Below, piece by piece: positions 1 to 8,710 of a DNA stretch of 64,000 nucleotides. Origin of the DNA: Burkholderiaceae bacterium (lineage in GTDB: Bacteria > Pseudomonadota > Gammaproteobacteria > Burkholderiales > Burkholderiaceae_E). The position numbers were made by a program, and so were the translations under genes. Under the pieces are notes generated by a model, which was not told the origin of the DNA, searched no databases, and saw only the letters and a list, made by a program, of their open reading frames with translations. Where the stretch lies: positions 27,856-91,855 of the forward strand of contig JAJPES010000077.1 of the NCBI GenBank assembly GCA_021166725.1, in the 5' to 3' direction. How positions within the stretch are numbered: the stretch's first letter is position 1; the number at the start of each line of letters is the position of its first letter.

Positions 1-288
1 CGGCGCGTAGTCCACGGCGAGCACGCGGCATCCTGCCGCTGCCAGCCGCGCCACCTCGTGCCCCGCACCGCAGCCCGGAACGAGCACGAGAGCGCCGGCC
101 GGGAACGCGCCCCGCGCGATCAGCGGCTCGAGCGCCGGATTGACCTCGCCGCGATCCCACGGCGTGCGCCCGGAGGCGAATCGCTGCTGCCAGAAATCGG
201 CGGTCGGTCCGGCGGGTGACGCCGGTGCAGTTGCGGTGGCATCCGCACGACCCGAACCCGCCGCCGGCGGCGCAGGATCGCGGCTCAC
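1..288 (-). CDS. SAM-dependent methyltransferase, TPMT-like (partial, C-terminus outside window)
   Basis: Only the first 96 residues are present because the gene runs off the left edge. They contain FWQQRF (32-37), a TPWDRG block (42-47) and the SAM-binding loop VLVPGCGAGHE (68-78). This is the pattern of the thiopurine S-methyltransferase-like family, soluble enzymes that methylate small molecules; the substrate cannot be told. Residues 1-30 are an Ala/Pro-rich lead-in. The start is GTG at 288, overlapping the stop of the upstream dehydrogenase gene as GTGA, so translation is probably coupled. Family assignment is fairly safe, function is not. Confidence 0.75.
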   Translation of the reverse strand, partial: MSRDPAPPAAGSGRADATATAPASPAGPTADFWQQRFASGRTPWDRGEVNPALEPLIARGAFPAGALVLVPGCGAGHEVARLAAAGCRVLAVDYAP

Positions 289-1139
289 TTCTCGTACGAA
301 TAGAAGCCGCGGCCGGTCTTGCGCCCGAGCATGCCGGCGTCGACCATCTCCTGCAGCAGCGGCGCGGGGCGGTATTTCGGATCGTTGAACGTGCCGTAGA
401 GGACCTGCATCACCGCGAGCTCGACGTCCAGCCCGATCAGGTCGCACAACGCGAGCGGGCCGATCGGGTGGTTGCAGCCCAGCTTCATGCCGGCGTCGAT
501 CTCCTCGGCGCTCGCCAGCCCTTCCTGCAGCGCGAAGATCGCCTCGTTGATCATCGGGCACAGGATGCGGTTGACGACGAAGCCGGCACTGTTCTTCACG
601 CCGATCGGCGTCTTGCCGAGTCGCTGCGCAAGCGCGGTCACGGCGTTCACCGTCTCGTCGGACGTGCGAAGCCCGCGGATGATCTCGACCAGCGCCATCA
701 CCGGCACCGGATTGAAGAAGTGCATGCCGACGAAGCGCTGCGGATCCTTCAGCGCTGCCGCCAGCTTCGTGATCGAGATCGACGAAGTGTTCGTCGCGAT
801 GATCGTGCCGGGACGCGCAATCGCGTCGACGTTGCGCAGGATCCTTTCCTTCAGCGTCTCGTTCTCGGTGGCCGCCTCGACGATCAGGTCGCACGCACCG
901 AGATCGTCGGTCCGCGTGGTGGTCCGCACCCGAGCGATCATTTCGGCCTTCTTCGCCTCGTCGATCGTTCCCTTCCTGACGAGACGATCGAGCGAACCGG
1001 TGATCGCCTTCACGCCGCGCGCCGTGGCGGCGTCGTCGATGTCCTGCATCGTGACGCCGATTCCCGCCTGCGCACACGCCTGCGCGATCCCGCTGCCCAT
1101 CGTGCCGGCGCCGATAATGCCGACGGTGTCGATTGCCAT
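285..1139 (-). CDS. 3-hydroxyacyl-CoA (3-hydroxybutyryl-CoA) dehydrogenase
   Basis: A 284-residue soluble enzyme predicted to oxidise L-3-hydroxyacyl-CoA with NAD(P), or reduce acetoacetyl-CoA, in beta-oxidation or butyrate/PHB metabolism. The Rossmann signature GAGTMGSG sits at residues 10-17. The family signature with catalytic His140 is GMHFFNPVPVMALVEII. ATNTSSISI and an all-alpha C-terminal domain ending in GRKTGRGFYSY follow. Length fits single-domain FadB2/Hbd proteins. The ATG at 1139 begins MAIDTVGIIGAG; in-frame upstream codons do not resemble the family. It is coupled to a downstream methyltransferase by a 4-base overlap. Confidence 0.92.
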   Translation of the reverse strand: MAIDTVGIIGAGTMGSGIAQACAQAGIGVTMQDIDDAATARGVKAITGSLDRLVRKGTIDEAKKAEMIARVRTTTRTDDLGACDLIVEAATENETLKERILRNVDAIARPGTIIATNTSSISITKLAAALKDPQRFVGMHFFNPVPVMALVEIIRGLRTSDETVNAVTALAQRLGKTPIGVKNSAGFVVNRILCPMINEAIFALQEGLASAEEIDAGMKLGCNHPIGPLALCDLIGLDVELAVMQVLYGTFNDPKYRPAPLLQEMVDAGMLGRKTGRGFYSYEK

Positions 1140-1226
1140 TGCTTCGAGTCCTGTTCGCCTGGGTGAAGCGCGAATTGTAGTGCGCGCGCCCGGCGCGTCG
1201 GGTAGCACGACCGGCGCTTCGCGACG

Positions 1227-1249
1227 CTAGGAGGCTGTCGGACTCCTAG
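1227..1249 (-). terminator. Inverted repeat at the threonine ammonia-lyase stop codon
   Basis: CTAGGAG and CTCCTAG form perfect 7-base arms around a 9-base loop. The right arm contains the TAG stop of the minus-strand lyase gene. No T-run follows, so this is only a possible termination or RNA-stabilising hairpin. Confidence 0.3.
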
Positions 1250-2475
1250 TCGCTGCGCGCGTCGAAGCCCGCCTCGCGCAAGCGCTGCAGCACGCGCTCG
1301 ACGTGCTCCCGCGACTCGCTCTGCACGACGATCTCCACCGCGACCCGCTGCGCGCCCTTCGTGCCGAAAGCGCGCTCGTGGTGGATCTGCTCGATGTTCG
1401 CGCGCTCCTCGGCCAGCAGCGCGGTAACGCGCGCCAGCGCGCCCGGCGCATCGCGCACGTCGACGATCAGCCGCGCAAGGCGCCCGGAGCGGGCGAGCCC
1501 GCGCTCGACGATCGCCGCGAGCAGCAACGGATCGATGTTTCCGCCGGTCAGCACGAGCCCGACGCGCCGCCCACGGAACCGCTGCGGGTGCGCCAGCACG
1601 GCGGCGAGTCCGGCGGCGCCGGCGCCTTCGACGACGGTCTTCTCGATCTCGAGCAGCAGCAGGATCGCCTGCTCGATCTGAGCGTCGTCTACGAGCAGCA
1701 CGCCGTCGAGATGACGACGCAGCAGCGGCAGCGTGATCGAGCCGAGCCGGTTCACCGCGATGCCGTCGGCGATCGTCGATGCGCCCAGCGGATGCTTCGC
1801 GCCGCACAGCGCATCGTGCACGAGCGCGAAGCGCTCGCTCTGCACGCCGACGACGCGCACCGACGGGCGCAGCCGGTGCAGCGCCATCGCGATGCCGGCC
1901 GCCAGGCCGCCGCCGCCGATCGGCACGACGACGTCGTCGAGTTCGTGCGCCGAGCGCGCGATTTCCAGCCCGACCGTGCCCTGGCCGGCGATCACCGCCG
2001 CATCGTCGAAGGGATCGATCGTCGTCAGCCCCCGCTCGGCGGCGATCTGCGCCCCGCGCGCGTGCGTCTCGTCGAAGCGATCGCCGTGCAGCACGATCGA
2101 CGCGCCGAGCGCACGCGTGCGCGCGATCTTCACCGAGGCGGTTCCGGACGGCATCACGATGGTCGCCGGCGCCCCCAGACGCTTCGCGTGCCAGGCGACG
2201 CCCTGTGCGTGGTTGCCGGCCGATACCGCGAGCACGCCGCGAGCAAGCTGCGCCGGCGTGAGTTGCAGCAGTCGGTTCAGCGCGCCACGCTCCTTGAACG
2301 AAGCCGTGAACTGCAGGTTCTCGAACTTCAGGTACAGCTGCGCGCCGGCGATCTCCGACAACGTTCGCGAATGCAGGAACGGCGTCTGCTCGACCTGCCC
2401 GGCGATGCGCCGCTCGGCGTGCCGAAGGTCGTCGAAGTCCACGGCTTCGCGCGCCGATTCGTCGCCCGACGCCAT
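1246..2475 (-). CDS. Threonine ammonia-lyase (threonine dehydratase) with ACT domain
   Basis: A 409-residue fold-type II PLP enzyme that deaminates L-threonine (and L-serine) to 2-oxobutyrate, feeding isoleucine synthesis or threonine breakdown. The Schiff-base lysine is K61 in TASFKERGALN. Substrate-binding SAGNHAQGVAWHA and the phosphate loop PIGGGGLAAGI follow. Residues about 332-395 form one ACT-type domain (VDVRDAPGALARVTALLAEE), as in ~400-residue catabolic/TdcB-like enzymes, not the longer two-ACT IlvA. The ATG at 2475 directly follows the TGA of the upstream gene, so the two are probably cotranscribed. Whether isoleucine regulates it cannot be seen. Confidence 0.9.
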   Translation of the reverse strand: MASGDESAREAVDFDDLRHAERRIAGQVEQTPFLHSRTLSEIAGAQLYLKFENLQFTASFKERGALNRLLQLTPAQLARGVLAVSAGNHAQGVAWHAKRLGAPATIVMPSGTASVKIARTRALGASIVLHGDRFDETHARGAQIAAERGLTTIDPFDDAAVIAGQGTVGLEIARSAHELDDVVVPIGGGGLAAGIAMALHRLRPSVRVVGVQSERFALVHDALCGAKHPLGASTIADGIAVNRLGSITLPLLRRHLDGVLLVDDAQIEQAILLLLEIEKTVVEGAGAAGLAAVLAHPQRFRGRRVGLVLTGGNIDPLLLAAIVERGLARSGRLARLIVDVRDAPGALARVTALLAEERANIEQIHHERAFGTKGAQRVAVEIVVQSESREHVERVLQRLREAGFDARSD

Positions 2476-3246
2476 TCAGTCATTCTCGCCGCGCGCACCG
2501 CTGCCGTCGCGTCGCTGCGAGCCGTTCTCGCGCCGCGTTGTATCGGCGGCCTCGACCGCGACCGCCGCCGCCTCTCGTGCCTCGTCGCCGATTTCGCGCG
2601 CGGCCTCGCCGCTTTCGCGCGCGGCCTCGCTCGCCTTGCGCGCCGCTTCGCTCGTATCGCCGGCAGCGCCGGCCGCCGCACGCATCGCCTCGCCGGAATC
2701 GCCGGCGGAACGCGCGGCTCCACGCCGCTGCCGGCGGTCTGCGCGCTCTTCGCGCGCGCGCTTCTTGCGGCTGTGCACTTGGGTCGCCTCGTCGACCGAG
2801 TGGCTCACTTTCAGTCCGCCTTCCTGCTCGGCGAGGTCGGCCAGCCGACAATAGAACTCGTGCAGCTTGCGCAGCGACTCCTCGTCGAGATCCTCGATCG
2901 CGACGAGGCGGTTGCTCGCGTACTCGTGCGAGGCGAGCAGCTCGTTCAGCTTCAGGTGCACGGCCCGGCTGTCCTTGTTCTGCGAGTGCTGGATCAGGAA
3001 CACCATCAGGAACGTGACGATCGTCGTTCCCGTGTTGATCACGAGCTGCCAGGTCTGCGAAAAGCCGAACAGCGGACCGCTGAACGCCCACACGACAACG
3101 GCGAGCCCGGCCAGGACGAATCCGGTGCTGCTGCCCGACGCACGAGTCGCGAGCGCCGCGAAGCGCTCGAAGATTCCGTAGGCGCGCCGCCGGCCTCGGG
3201 CGGCGCGCGTGTCGTGCTGCCGCTCGGCGCGCATGGATGGATTCAT
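2476..3246 (-). CDS. Low-affinity iron permease family protein with Ala/Arg/Glu-rich tail
   Basis: A 256-residue protein. Residues ~20-85 hold two membrane segments (STGFVLAGLAVVVWAFSG and a second ending VTFLMVFLIQHSQNKDSR), the hallmark of the small bacterial low-affinity iron permease family. The conserved ALHLKLNELL-type stretch (here AVHLKLNELLASHE) follows. Function in iron import is inferred from the eukaryotic Fet4 relationship and is not established for these short proteins. The last ~90 residues are low-complexity Ala/Arg/Glu repeats (SEAARKASEAARESGEAARE) that should form a coiled coil. Start chosen at ATG 3246. It is immediately followed by the threonine ammonia-lyase gene. Confidence 0.7.
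   Translation of the reverse strand: MNPSMRAERQHDTRAARGRRRAYGIFERFAALATRASGSSTGFVLAGLAVVVWAFSGPLFGFSQTWQLVINTGTTIVTFLMVFLIQHSQNKDSRAVHLKLNELLASHEYASNRLVAIEDLDEESLRKLHEFYCRLADLAEQEGGLKVSHSVDEATQVHSRKKRAREERADRRQRRGAARSAGDSGEAMRAAAGAAGDTSEAARKASEAARESGEAAREIGDEAREAAAVAVEAADTTRRENGSQRRDGSGARGEND
2592..2630. repeat. 21-base tandem direct repeat inside the iron-permease-like tail
   Basis: TTTCGCGCGCGGCCTCGC occurs at 2592-2609 and again at 2613-2630, a 21-base (seven-codon) period. It encodes the AARE(S/I)GE(A/I) repeat of the coiled-coil tail. This indicates growth of the tail by in-frame duplication. Confidence 0.75.
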
Positions 3247-3342
3247 CGGGAAGGGCTCCGCTGCGCGGCGCCGATGAAGGCCGCGTCGCGCCGGCTGCGC
3301 AATCAACGTGCCCGGTCGTGCGCGACGGTCGTCGCGCGGCGA

Positions 3343-4329
3343 TCAGCGCCCCGTATCCGGCGCCGGCCGTGCAGCCGTCGCCGGCGCGCTCGCCGTGCTG
3401 CGTCGCGCCAGCAGTTCGAGCACGAGGAAGAGCACGCCCGCCACCATCAGCGGCACCAGGTAGTACACCGCCCGATAGGCGAGCACTGCGGCGAGGATCG
3501 TGCCGGTGCCGATCGACCAGCCGAGCATCGCGACGAACACCCCCTCGATGACCCCGAGCCCGCCGGGGATGTGCGCCAGCGCGCCCGCGATGCTCGCCAC
3601 GCAGACGACCGCCAGCGCCGTCGCATAGGTGACCTGTTGCCCGAGCAGCACGAAGACGACGGCCGAGAGCACCAGCCAGTTCGATGCGCCGAGCAGCACC
3701 TGTCGCAGCGCCATGCCGCACGACGGCAGCCGGAAGGTGCGTCCGCGAAACGAAAACTCGCGCCTGGGCGAGAAGCGACACAGCGCCGCGTAGCCGAGCG
3801 ACGCTGCGACCATGACGGCGCCGATCACGCGCATCGCGCCGTCGCCCGCCTTCCATCCTTCGGGAAACGCGACCCCGCCGATCGCGAACACCGTGCCGGC
3901 GACGAGCAGGTAGCCGATCCAGTTGGTGACGATGCTGAACGCGATCATCGCGGCGATCTGCCCCTGCTCGACGCCGAGGCGCGAGTACAGGCGAAGGCGA
4001 AAACCCGCGCCGCCGACGATCGATCCGATGTTCAGGTTGAACGCGTAGCTGACCGCGCCGATCAGCAGCGCGCGCCCGCGGGAGACGCGCGCGCCGACAT
4101 AACTGCGGCTCAGCAGGTCGAAGCAGCCGTACAGCAGGTAACTCGCGGCCGCCAGCGCAAAGGCGAGCGCCAGCGTCGTCGCGCGGTAGTCGCGCAGCGT
4201 CGCGAGCACCTCCGACCAGTCGACCGTTCTCGCCTGCCGCCAGGCGAGCCAGCCGGCGAGGCAGAAGAAGGCGAGCAGCAACACTCGCCCGATCCAGCGA
4301 CGCAACGGGCTGCGTTCGGCATGGCTCAT
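3343..4329 (-). CDS. ybhN: YbhN-type membrane protein (UPF0104, lysylphosphatidylglycerol synthase-like TM domain)
   Basis: A 328-residue polytopic inner-membrane protein of the UPF0104/LPG_synthase_TM family. Hydrophobic segments run through the whole length (VLLLAFFCLAGWLAW near the N-terminus; ALAFALAAASYLLY; and further segments to about residue 310). The family-typical NLNIGSIVGGAGFRLRLYSRLG (about 95-120) and HIPGGLGVIEGV (about 250) are present. Relatives are flippase-like or of unknown role. In enterobacteria ybhN neighbours clsB (ybhO) and ybhP, and the same three genes recur here with one SDR gene inserted, which supports the name. Role in phospholipid handling is inference. Confidence 0.82.
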   Translation of the reverse strand: MSHAERSPLRRWIGRVLLLAFFCLAGWLAWRQARTVDWSEVLATLRDYRATTLALAFALAAASYLLYGCFDLLSRSYVGARVSRGRALLIGAVSYAFNLNIGSIVGGAGFRLRLYSRLGVEQGQIAAMIAFSIVTNWIGYLLVAGTVFAIGGVAFPEGWKAGDGAMRVIGAVMVAASLGYAALCRFSPRREFSFRGRTFRLPSCGMALRQVLLGASNWLVLSAVVFVLLGQQVTYATALAVVCVASIAGALAHIPGGLGVIEGVFVAMLGWSIGTGTILAAVLAYRAVYYLVPLMVAGVLFLVLELLARRSTASAPATAARPAPDTGR

Positions 4330-4399
4330 CGCACCGCCGGATCGGGCGTCGGCCGTGCACGGCGCAGCGCATGCGCCACTGCGGATCGGTTCGCTCGCA

Positions 4400-5266
4400 T
4401 CAGCTGTCGACGATCTCCCCGCCGTTGGGGTGCAGCACCTGTCCGCTCATGTAGCTCGCGTCGTCGCTGGCGAGGAACACGTAGCAGGGCGCCACGTCGG
4501 CGGGCTGGCCGGGCCTCTTCATCGGGACGTCGCTGCCGAATTTCGATACGTGTTCGGCCTCGAAACTGGCGGGAATCAGCGGCGTCCAGATCGGACCGGG
4601 CGCCACCGCATTGACCCGGATGCCACGTTCGACGAGTTGCAGCGACAACGAGCGCGTGAACGAGACGATCGCGCCCTTCGACGACGAGTAGTCGACCAGG
4701 CCGGGGCTGCCCGCGTAGGCGGTGACCGAGGCCGTATTCACGATCGCGGCGCCCGGCTCGAGGTGCTTCAGCGCCGCCTTGACCAGATGGAACATCGAGA
4801 AGACGTTGGTGCGAAACGTTCGTTCGAGCTGCTCGACCGGGATCTCCTCGATCGAGCGTCGCACGTGCTGCTCGCCGGCGTTGTTGACGACGACGTCGAG
4901 CCGACCGAAGCTCTCGATGGCCTGCTCGACGAGCCGCTGCGCAGTCGCCGGATCGCCGACATCGCCGATCACCGCGACGCATCGGCGGCCGGCACCCTCG
5001 ACCATCCGCACGGTCTCCTGCGCATCTTCGTGCTCCTCGAGATAGCCGATCACCGAGTCGGCGCCCTCCAGGGCGAAGGCGAGTGCGACGGCGCGGCCGA
5101 TCCCGCTGTCGCCCCCGGTGATGATCGCGACCCGGCCGGCGAGCTTGCCGCTGCCGGCGTAGCCCGGCTTGTGGCTCCGCGGCTGCGGCGTCATCCGGCC
5201 CTGCCGACCGGGTTGCCGATCCTGGTGCTGCGCCGGCAGCGTCTTCGACGATTGCTGTTCCGCCAT
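4400..5266 (-). CDS. SDR family NAD(P)-dependent oxidoreductase (YghA/GsiB-like)
   Basis: A 288-residue classical short-chain dehydrogenase. The cofactor motif is TGGDSGIGRAVA (about 50-61), NNAG follows at about 128, and the catalytic set is Ser-Tyr-x3-Lys in VTAYAG...YSSSKGA. PGPIWTPLIP is the usual post-catalytic loop. The ~45-residue Gln/Pro-rich N-terminal lead (PAQHQDRQPGRQGRMTPQP) is typical of the YghA/general-stress subgroup acting on sugars or aldehydes. The substrate is unknown. It lies between clsB and ybhN on the same strand and may be part of that envelope group. Confidence 0.88.
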   Translation of the reverse strand: MAEQQSSKTLPAQHQDRQPGRQGRMTPQPRSHKPGYAGSGKLAGRVAIITGGDSGIGRAVALAFALEGADSVIGYLEEHEDAQETVRMVEGAGRRCVAVIGDVGDPATAQRLVEQAIESFGRLDVVVNNAGEQHVRRSIEEIPVEQLERTFRTNVFSMFHLVKAALKHLEPGAAIVNTASVTAYAGSPGLVDYSSSKGAIVSFTRSLSLQLVERGIRVNAVAPGPIWTPLIPASFEAEHVSKFGSDVPMKRPGQPADVAPCYVFLASDDASYMSGQVLHPNGGEIVDS

Positions 5267-5396
5267 GACGGGCTTCCTGTAAGGGTACTGCGCCGCAGCC
5301 GCGACACATCGTCACCCGCTGCACGGTGCATGCCCGCGGCGGCTGCGGCATGCTCGCTGCCCTCATCGAGTTCGTCGCGACTCGAAGCCGCTGCGA

Positions 5397-6710
5397 TCAG
5401 TGCAATGCGTGCTGCTCGCGCCGTTCGCCTTCGCCCGCAGGCGGCCCGGCCTCGTCCTGCGCGGCGCGGGCGCCCGGCGAACGCTCGCCTTCGTCGGGGC
5501 GCAGGCCGACCGTCTTCAGCCGCGGCTCGTGCGTCGGCAGCCAGGTCGCCCACTTGGGGAAACGCCGCAGCACATGGAAGACGGCGAAGCTGGGCACCAA
5601 CCGCCACAGGCCCGAGTTGCGCGCCCCTCCGGGCTCCATGACCTTGCAGTGCTCTTCGATCAGGCGCTCGAGACGCCGGCGAAGGTCCACCGCGAAGTCG
5701 CGATCGCGCAGCATCAGGTTCGCTTCGAGATTCAGCGACAGGCTCAACGGATCGAGGTTGCTCGAGCCCACCGTCGCCCATTCGTCGTCGACCACGGCGA
5801 CCTTGCCGTGCAGCGGCCGTTCGCAATATTCGTGGATGCGCACGCCGGCGCGCAGCAGGTGTTCGTACAGCATGCGGGCGGCGATCCGCACGATCGGCAT
5901 GTCGGGCTCGCCCTGCAGGATCAGTTCGACGCGAACGCCGCGCCGCGCGGCGCGTCGCATGTCGCGCAGCAGTCGATAGCCGGGGAAGAAATACGCGTTG
6001 GCCAGGCAGACGTACGACTGCGCCGCGCGAAACGCGATGCGGTACTGGCGTTCGATGTCGTTGCGGTGCACGCCGTTGTCGCGCACGACGAAAGCGGCGA
6101 GAACGCCGTCTTCGGGACGCGCGCCGAGCCTGTGCTCCGCTGCTTCCCGACGACGGCGTTCGAGCCATTCGCCGAGCAACTGGCGCAGCGTTCGACGACG
6201 CTCGCGCGGAAGCATCCCCAGCACGAAGCGATGGATCACCGCGACGATCGGACCGCGCACCTCGACGGCATAGTCCTGCTTGGCCATCGGACCGAAGTCG
6301 GCGAGATGATCGGCCGAGAAATTGATGCCGCCGACGAAAGCGAGCTCCGCGTCGATGACGACGATCTTGCGGTGCATGCGGCGAAACAGGTTGCGCCGAA
6401 AGCCGAGGATCTTCGGCTTCGGGTCGAACAGGTGCACGCGAACGCCGGCCTCGCCGAGCGCCGCGAGGAACCCGGGCGTCAGGTCCGAGGAACCGTAGCC
6501 GTCCGCGGTGAGGTCGATCTGCACGCCGCGCCGCGCCGCGTCTACGAGCACCCGATGAAGCTCGTTGCCGACCTTGTCCTCGAAGAGGATGAAGGTCTCG
6601 ATCAGCACCTGGCGCCGGGCGGCGGCGATCGCCTCGAACACTCTGGGGTAGTAGGCCTCGCCGTTCTCGAGCAGCCGCGCCCGGTTGCCACCGATCCAGC
6701 GCGCCTTCAC
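5397..6710 (-). CDS. clsB: Cardiolipin synthase ClsB (phospholipase D superfamily)
   Basis: A 437-residue enzyme expected to make cardiolipin at the inner membrane. Two HKD motifs are present: HRKIVVIDAELAFVGGIN in the first half and HGKVAVVDDEWATVGSSNLD in the second, each HxKx4D followed by GG/GS. The Arg-rich N-terminus lacks the two transmembrane helices of ClsA, which favours ClsB/YbhO. Start is GTG at 6710 (KARWIGGNRARLLENGEAYYP follows), overlapping the ybhP stop as GTGA. In-frame codons further upstream lie inside ybhP and look non-coding. The C-terminal ~40 residues are a variable charged tail. Confidence 0.9.
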   Translation of the reverse strand: MKARWIGGNRARLLENGEAYYPRVFEAIAAARRQVLIETFILFEDKVGNELHRVLVDAARRGVQIDLTADGYGSSDLTPGFLAALGEAGVRVHLFDPKPKILGFRRNLFRRMHRKIVVIDAELAFVGGINFSADHLADFGPMAKQDYAVEVRGPIVAVIHRFVLGMLPRERRRTLRQLLGEWLERRRREAAEHRLGARPEDGVLAAFVVRDNGVHRNDIERQYRIAFRAAQSYVCLANAYFFPGYRLLRDMRRAARRGVRVELILQGEPDMPIVRIAARMLYEHLLRAGVRIHEYCERPLHGKVAVVDDEWATVGSSNLDPLSLSLNLEANLMLRDRDFAVDLRRRLERLIEEHCKVMEPGGARNSGLWRLVPSFAVFHVLRRFPKWATWLPTHEPRLKTVGLRPDEGERSPGARAAQDEAGPPAGEGERREQHALH

Positions 6711-7483
6711 AGCACGAGCTCCGCGGCCAGCGGGGCGTGGTCGGACAGTTTCGACCAGGGCCGCGGCCGCAGCAACACCGGACGCGCAGCGCGCGCGTTG
6801 CGCACGTAGATCCGGTCCAGCTTCAGCACCGGCCAGCGGGCCGGAAACGTGCGCGCAGCCGACCCGGTCGCCTGGACGAAGACCTCGGCCAATCCGGCGC
6901 AACGACGCAGGCGGGCGTGCGCGCGCAGGCGCCAGTCGTTGAAGTCGCCGGCGACGACCAGCGGCGCGTCGGCCGGCGTCTTCTCGTCGATCTGCTGGCA
7001 CAGCCGCTCGAGCTGCCAGCGCCGCTGTGCTTCGTTCAGGCCGAGATGCACGCAGATCGCGTGCACCGGCACCGACCTGCCGGGTACCTCGAGAACACAG
7101 TGGAGCAATCCTCGCCTTTCGCGACCGTTCACCGAGATGTCGCGGTTCTCGAAGCGGACGATCGGAAACTTCGACAGCACCGCGTTGCCATGGTGGCCGC
7201 CGCGGTGCACGGCATTCTTGCCGTAGGCGTACTGCGGCCAGATCGAATCGGCGAGGAACTCGTACTGCGAAGCCGGCCAGTGAGCGCCGCGATGATTCGT
7301 CGGCACCGTCGCCTCGCCGAGAACCTCCTGCAGGAAGACGATGTCGGCCGACACCGCACGCACCGCGTCGCGCAGCTCGTGCAGCACGAAACGGCGGTTG
7401 AATGCGGTGAAGCCCTTGTGCGTGTTCACCGTCAACACGCGTAACTGCAGCGGGGCCGTCACCGGACGCGCCGCCGGGGCCAC
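6707..7483 (-). CDS. ybhP: YbhP-like endonuclease/exonuclease/phosphatase family protein
   Basis: About 258 residues with the exonuclease III-like fold: LRVLTVNTHKGF (Asn of strand 1), IVFLQEVLGEA (catalytic Glu), VHAICVHLGLNE, VVAGDFNDWR (GDFND metal site) and a terminal LSDHAPLAAEL (SDH). These enzymes hydrolyse phosphodiesters; YbhP's substrate is unknown. It precedes clsB with a 4-base overlap, matching the enterobacterial ybhP-ybhO-ybhN group. The start is uncertain: GTG 7483 lies downstream of a GGAGG, but TTG 7510 would overlap the stop of the proline-rich gene. Either gives a length close to the 253 residues of E. coli YbhP. Confidence 0.82.
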   Translation of the reverse strand: MAPAARPVTAPLQLRVLTVNTHKGFTAFNRRFVLHELRDAVRAVSADIVFLQEVLGEATVPTNHRGAHWPASQYEFLADSIWPQYAYGKNAVHRGGHHGNAVLSKFPIVRFENRDISVNGRERRGLLHCVLEVPGRSVPVHAICVHLGLNEAQRRWQLERLCQQIDEKTPADAPLVVAGDFNDWRLRAHARLRRCAGLAEVFVQATGSAARTFPARWPVLKLDRIYVRNARAARPVLLRPRPWSKLSDHAPLAAELVL

Positions 7484-7506
7484 TACCGATTCCACCTCCG
7501 TCGGCC

Positions 7507-7689
7507 TCAACGCGGCGGAGGCTGCGGCGGTGGGGTCTGCGGATCCGGTGCGGGCGCCGGATCGGGCGGCGGCGCAGGCTGCGGGTCGGTGACCGGCGCA
7601 GGATCGCCGACCGGTTGCGGCACCGGATCGCCGATCGGGCCGAGCGGCCCGTCCGGCGTCTGGGGATCGGGCCGGGGAGCCGTGGTCAT
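7507..7689 (-). CDS. Proline-rich microprotein, translationally coupled
   Basis: A 60-residue protein with 26 prolines (43%), built from Asp-Pro, Ala-Pro and Gln-Pro units (PAPPPDPAPAPDP) and ending in PPPQPPPR. No hydrophobic segment, Cys or known domain is visible. Its ATG overlaps the stop of the BON-domain gene as ATGA, and its stop sits just ahead of ybhP, so it is embedded in a compact operon, which is the main argument that it is translated. It may be an extended, disordered envelope or scaffold peptide. Function unknown. Confidence 0.5.
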   Translation of the reverse strand: MTTAPRPDPQTPDGPLGPIGDPVPQPVGDPAPVTDPQPAPPPDPAPAPDPQTPPPQPPPR

Positions 7690-8462
7690 TGGACACGGAC
7701 CTTCAGGCGGTTGTCGACGTCCTTCACGCCCCACGCGCCGTCGGCGATGTCCTCGATGGCGAACTTGCTGAAGCGGTCGGGCACCTCGCCCTCGAGCCGC
7801 ACGCGCCCCTCGTCAACGTGCACGTCGACCCCGCTCAGGTCGATCCACGGCTCGTCGCTCAGGCGCTCGCAGATGTCGTCGCGCAGTCGCTCGTCGGACC
7901 GGACGTAGCCCTTCGGCCCCCTGCGCTCGGCTCCACCGCGGTCGTAGCGCGCGATTCCCGCGGTTCCGCTCGGCGTTGCCGCGCCGACGACGTTCCCGTA
8001 CAGGCGGCTGCCGTACTCGCCGCGCCGCCACAGGTCGTCGCGATCCTCCGGGTCGAATGATCGGTGCTCTTCGAAACGCGTGCGCAACCGGGCGTCGCGC
8101 CGTCCCGACGGATCGGCATAGCGCGCGCCGCCCGGGTAATGGTATCCGCGGCCGGTGAAACGCGTGTCGAGCTCGCGTTGCCGCGGCGTCGCGTCGTCGG
8201 GCGTATCGGCGCGCTGCATGGTGCCGGTTGGATAGCGATCGTCCCGGTCGGTGCGGTTGTCGTCGCGCCAGGGACGGTTGTCTTCCTGCAGGTAACGACG
8301 CGGGATAGCCTCCCCGGTGCGGGGATCGTGCATCGGTGCATCGAACTCGCGACTACGCTGGTCGAACTCGCGCACGCCGCGGTCGCGCTCGAATTCGTGC
8401 GCTTCGCGATTCGGACTCGTCCTGCGCGCGGGACGCGGATCGTCGGGTCTCGGGTCTTGCAT
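7686..8462 (-). CDS. BON domain-containing protein
   Basis: A 258-residue, very hydrophilic Arg/Asp-rich protein. Residues 1-180 are low-complexity (RDDNRTDRDDRYPTG and similar) with no signal peptide. Residues ~190-258 form a BON domain: SDERLRDDICERLSDEP, then VDVHVDEGRVRLEGEVPDRFSKFAIEDIA and a final VDNRLKVR. BON domains bind phospholipid or other envelope components and occur in OsmY-type stress proteins. The ATG at 8462 has a strong upstream GGAGGTGG. The gene heads the minus-strand run BON / microprotein / ybhP / clsB, suggesting an envelope-stress operon. Confidence 0.82.
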   Translation of the reverse strand: MQDPRPDDPRPARRTSPNREAHEFERDRGVREFDQRSREFDAPMHDPRTGEAIPRRYLQEDNRPWRDDNRTDRDDRYPTGTMQRADTPDDATPRQRELDTRFTGRGYHYPGGARYADPSGRRDARLRTRFEEHRSFDPEDRDDLWRRGEYGSRLYGNVVGAATPSGTAGIARYDRGGAERRGPKGYVRSDERLRDDICERLSDEPWIDLSGVDVHVDEGRVRLEGEVPDRFSKFAIEDIADGAWGVKDVDNRLKVRVQ

Positions 8463-8710
8463 CTTGCCACCTCCGGTCTTGCTGCTTCGCGGCAACGGGG
8501 CGCGACGCAAGCGGCGTGCCTTTCGGACGGGCGGTTGCAGGAGGCCAGCAAAACCGGCCCACCCTGCCTCTGCGAGACGCCGCGCACACGGGCACCGGGT
8601 TTGCTCGGTCGTTGCTTCGGGCGCAGCGCAAGAACGACCCTTTCGCGCCCGATCCCCCCGGAGGAGCCTGGATGTCCTTTTCCCGCGCGGCCGCGCAGCG
8701 GCCCTGATCG

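Noticed and set aside
1303..4614. A very long open frame on the plus strand opposite the threonine ammonia-lyase, iron-permease-like and ybhN genes
   Set aside because: It is antisense to three genes with clear homology, is rich in Arg/His/Gln, and has no family motif. Stop-free antisense frames are common in DNA of this GC content.
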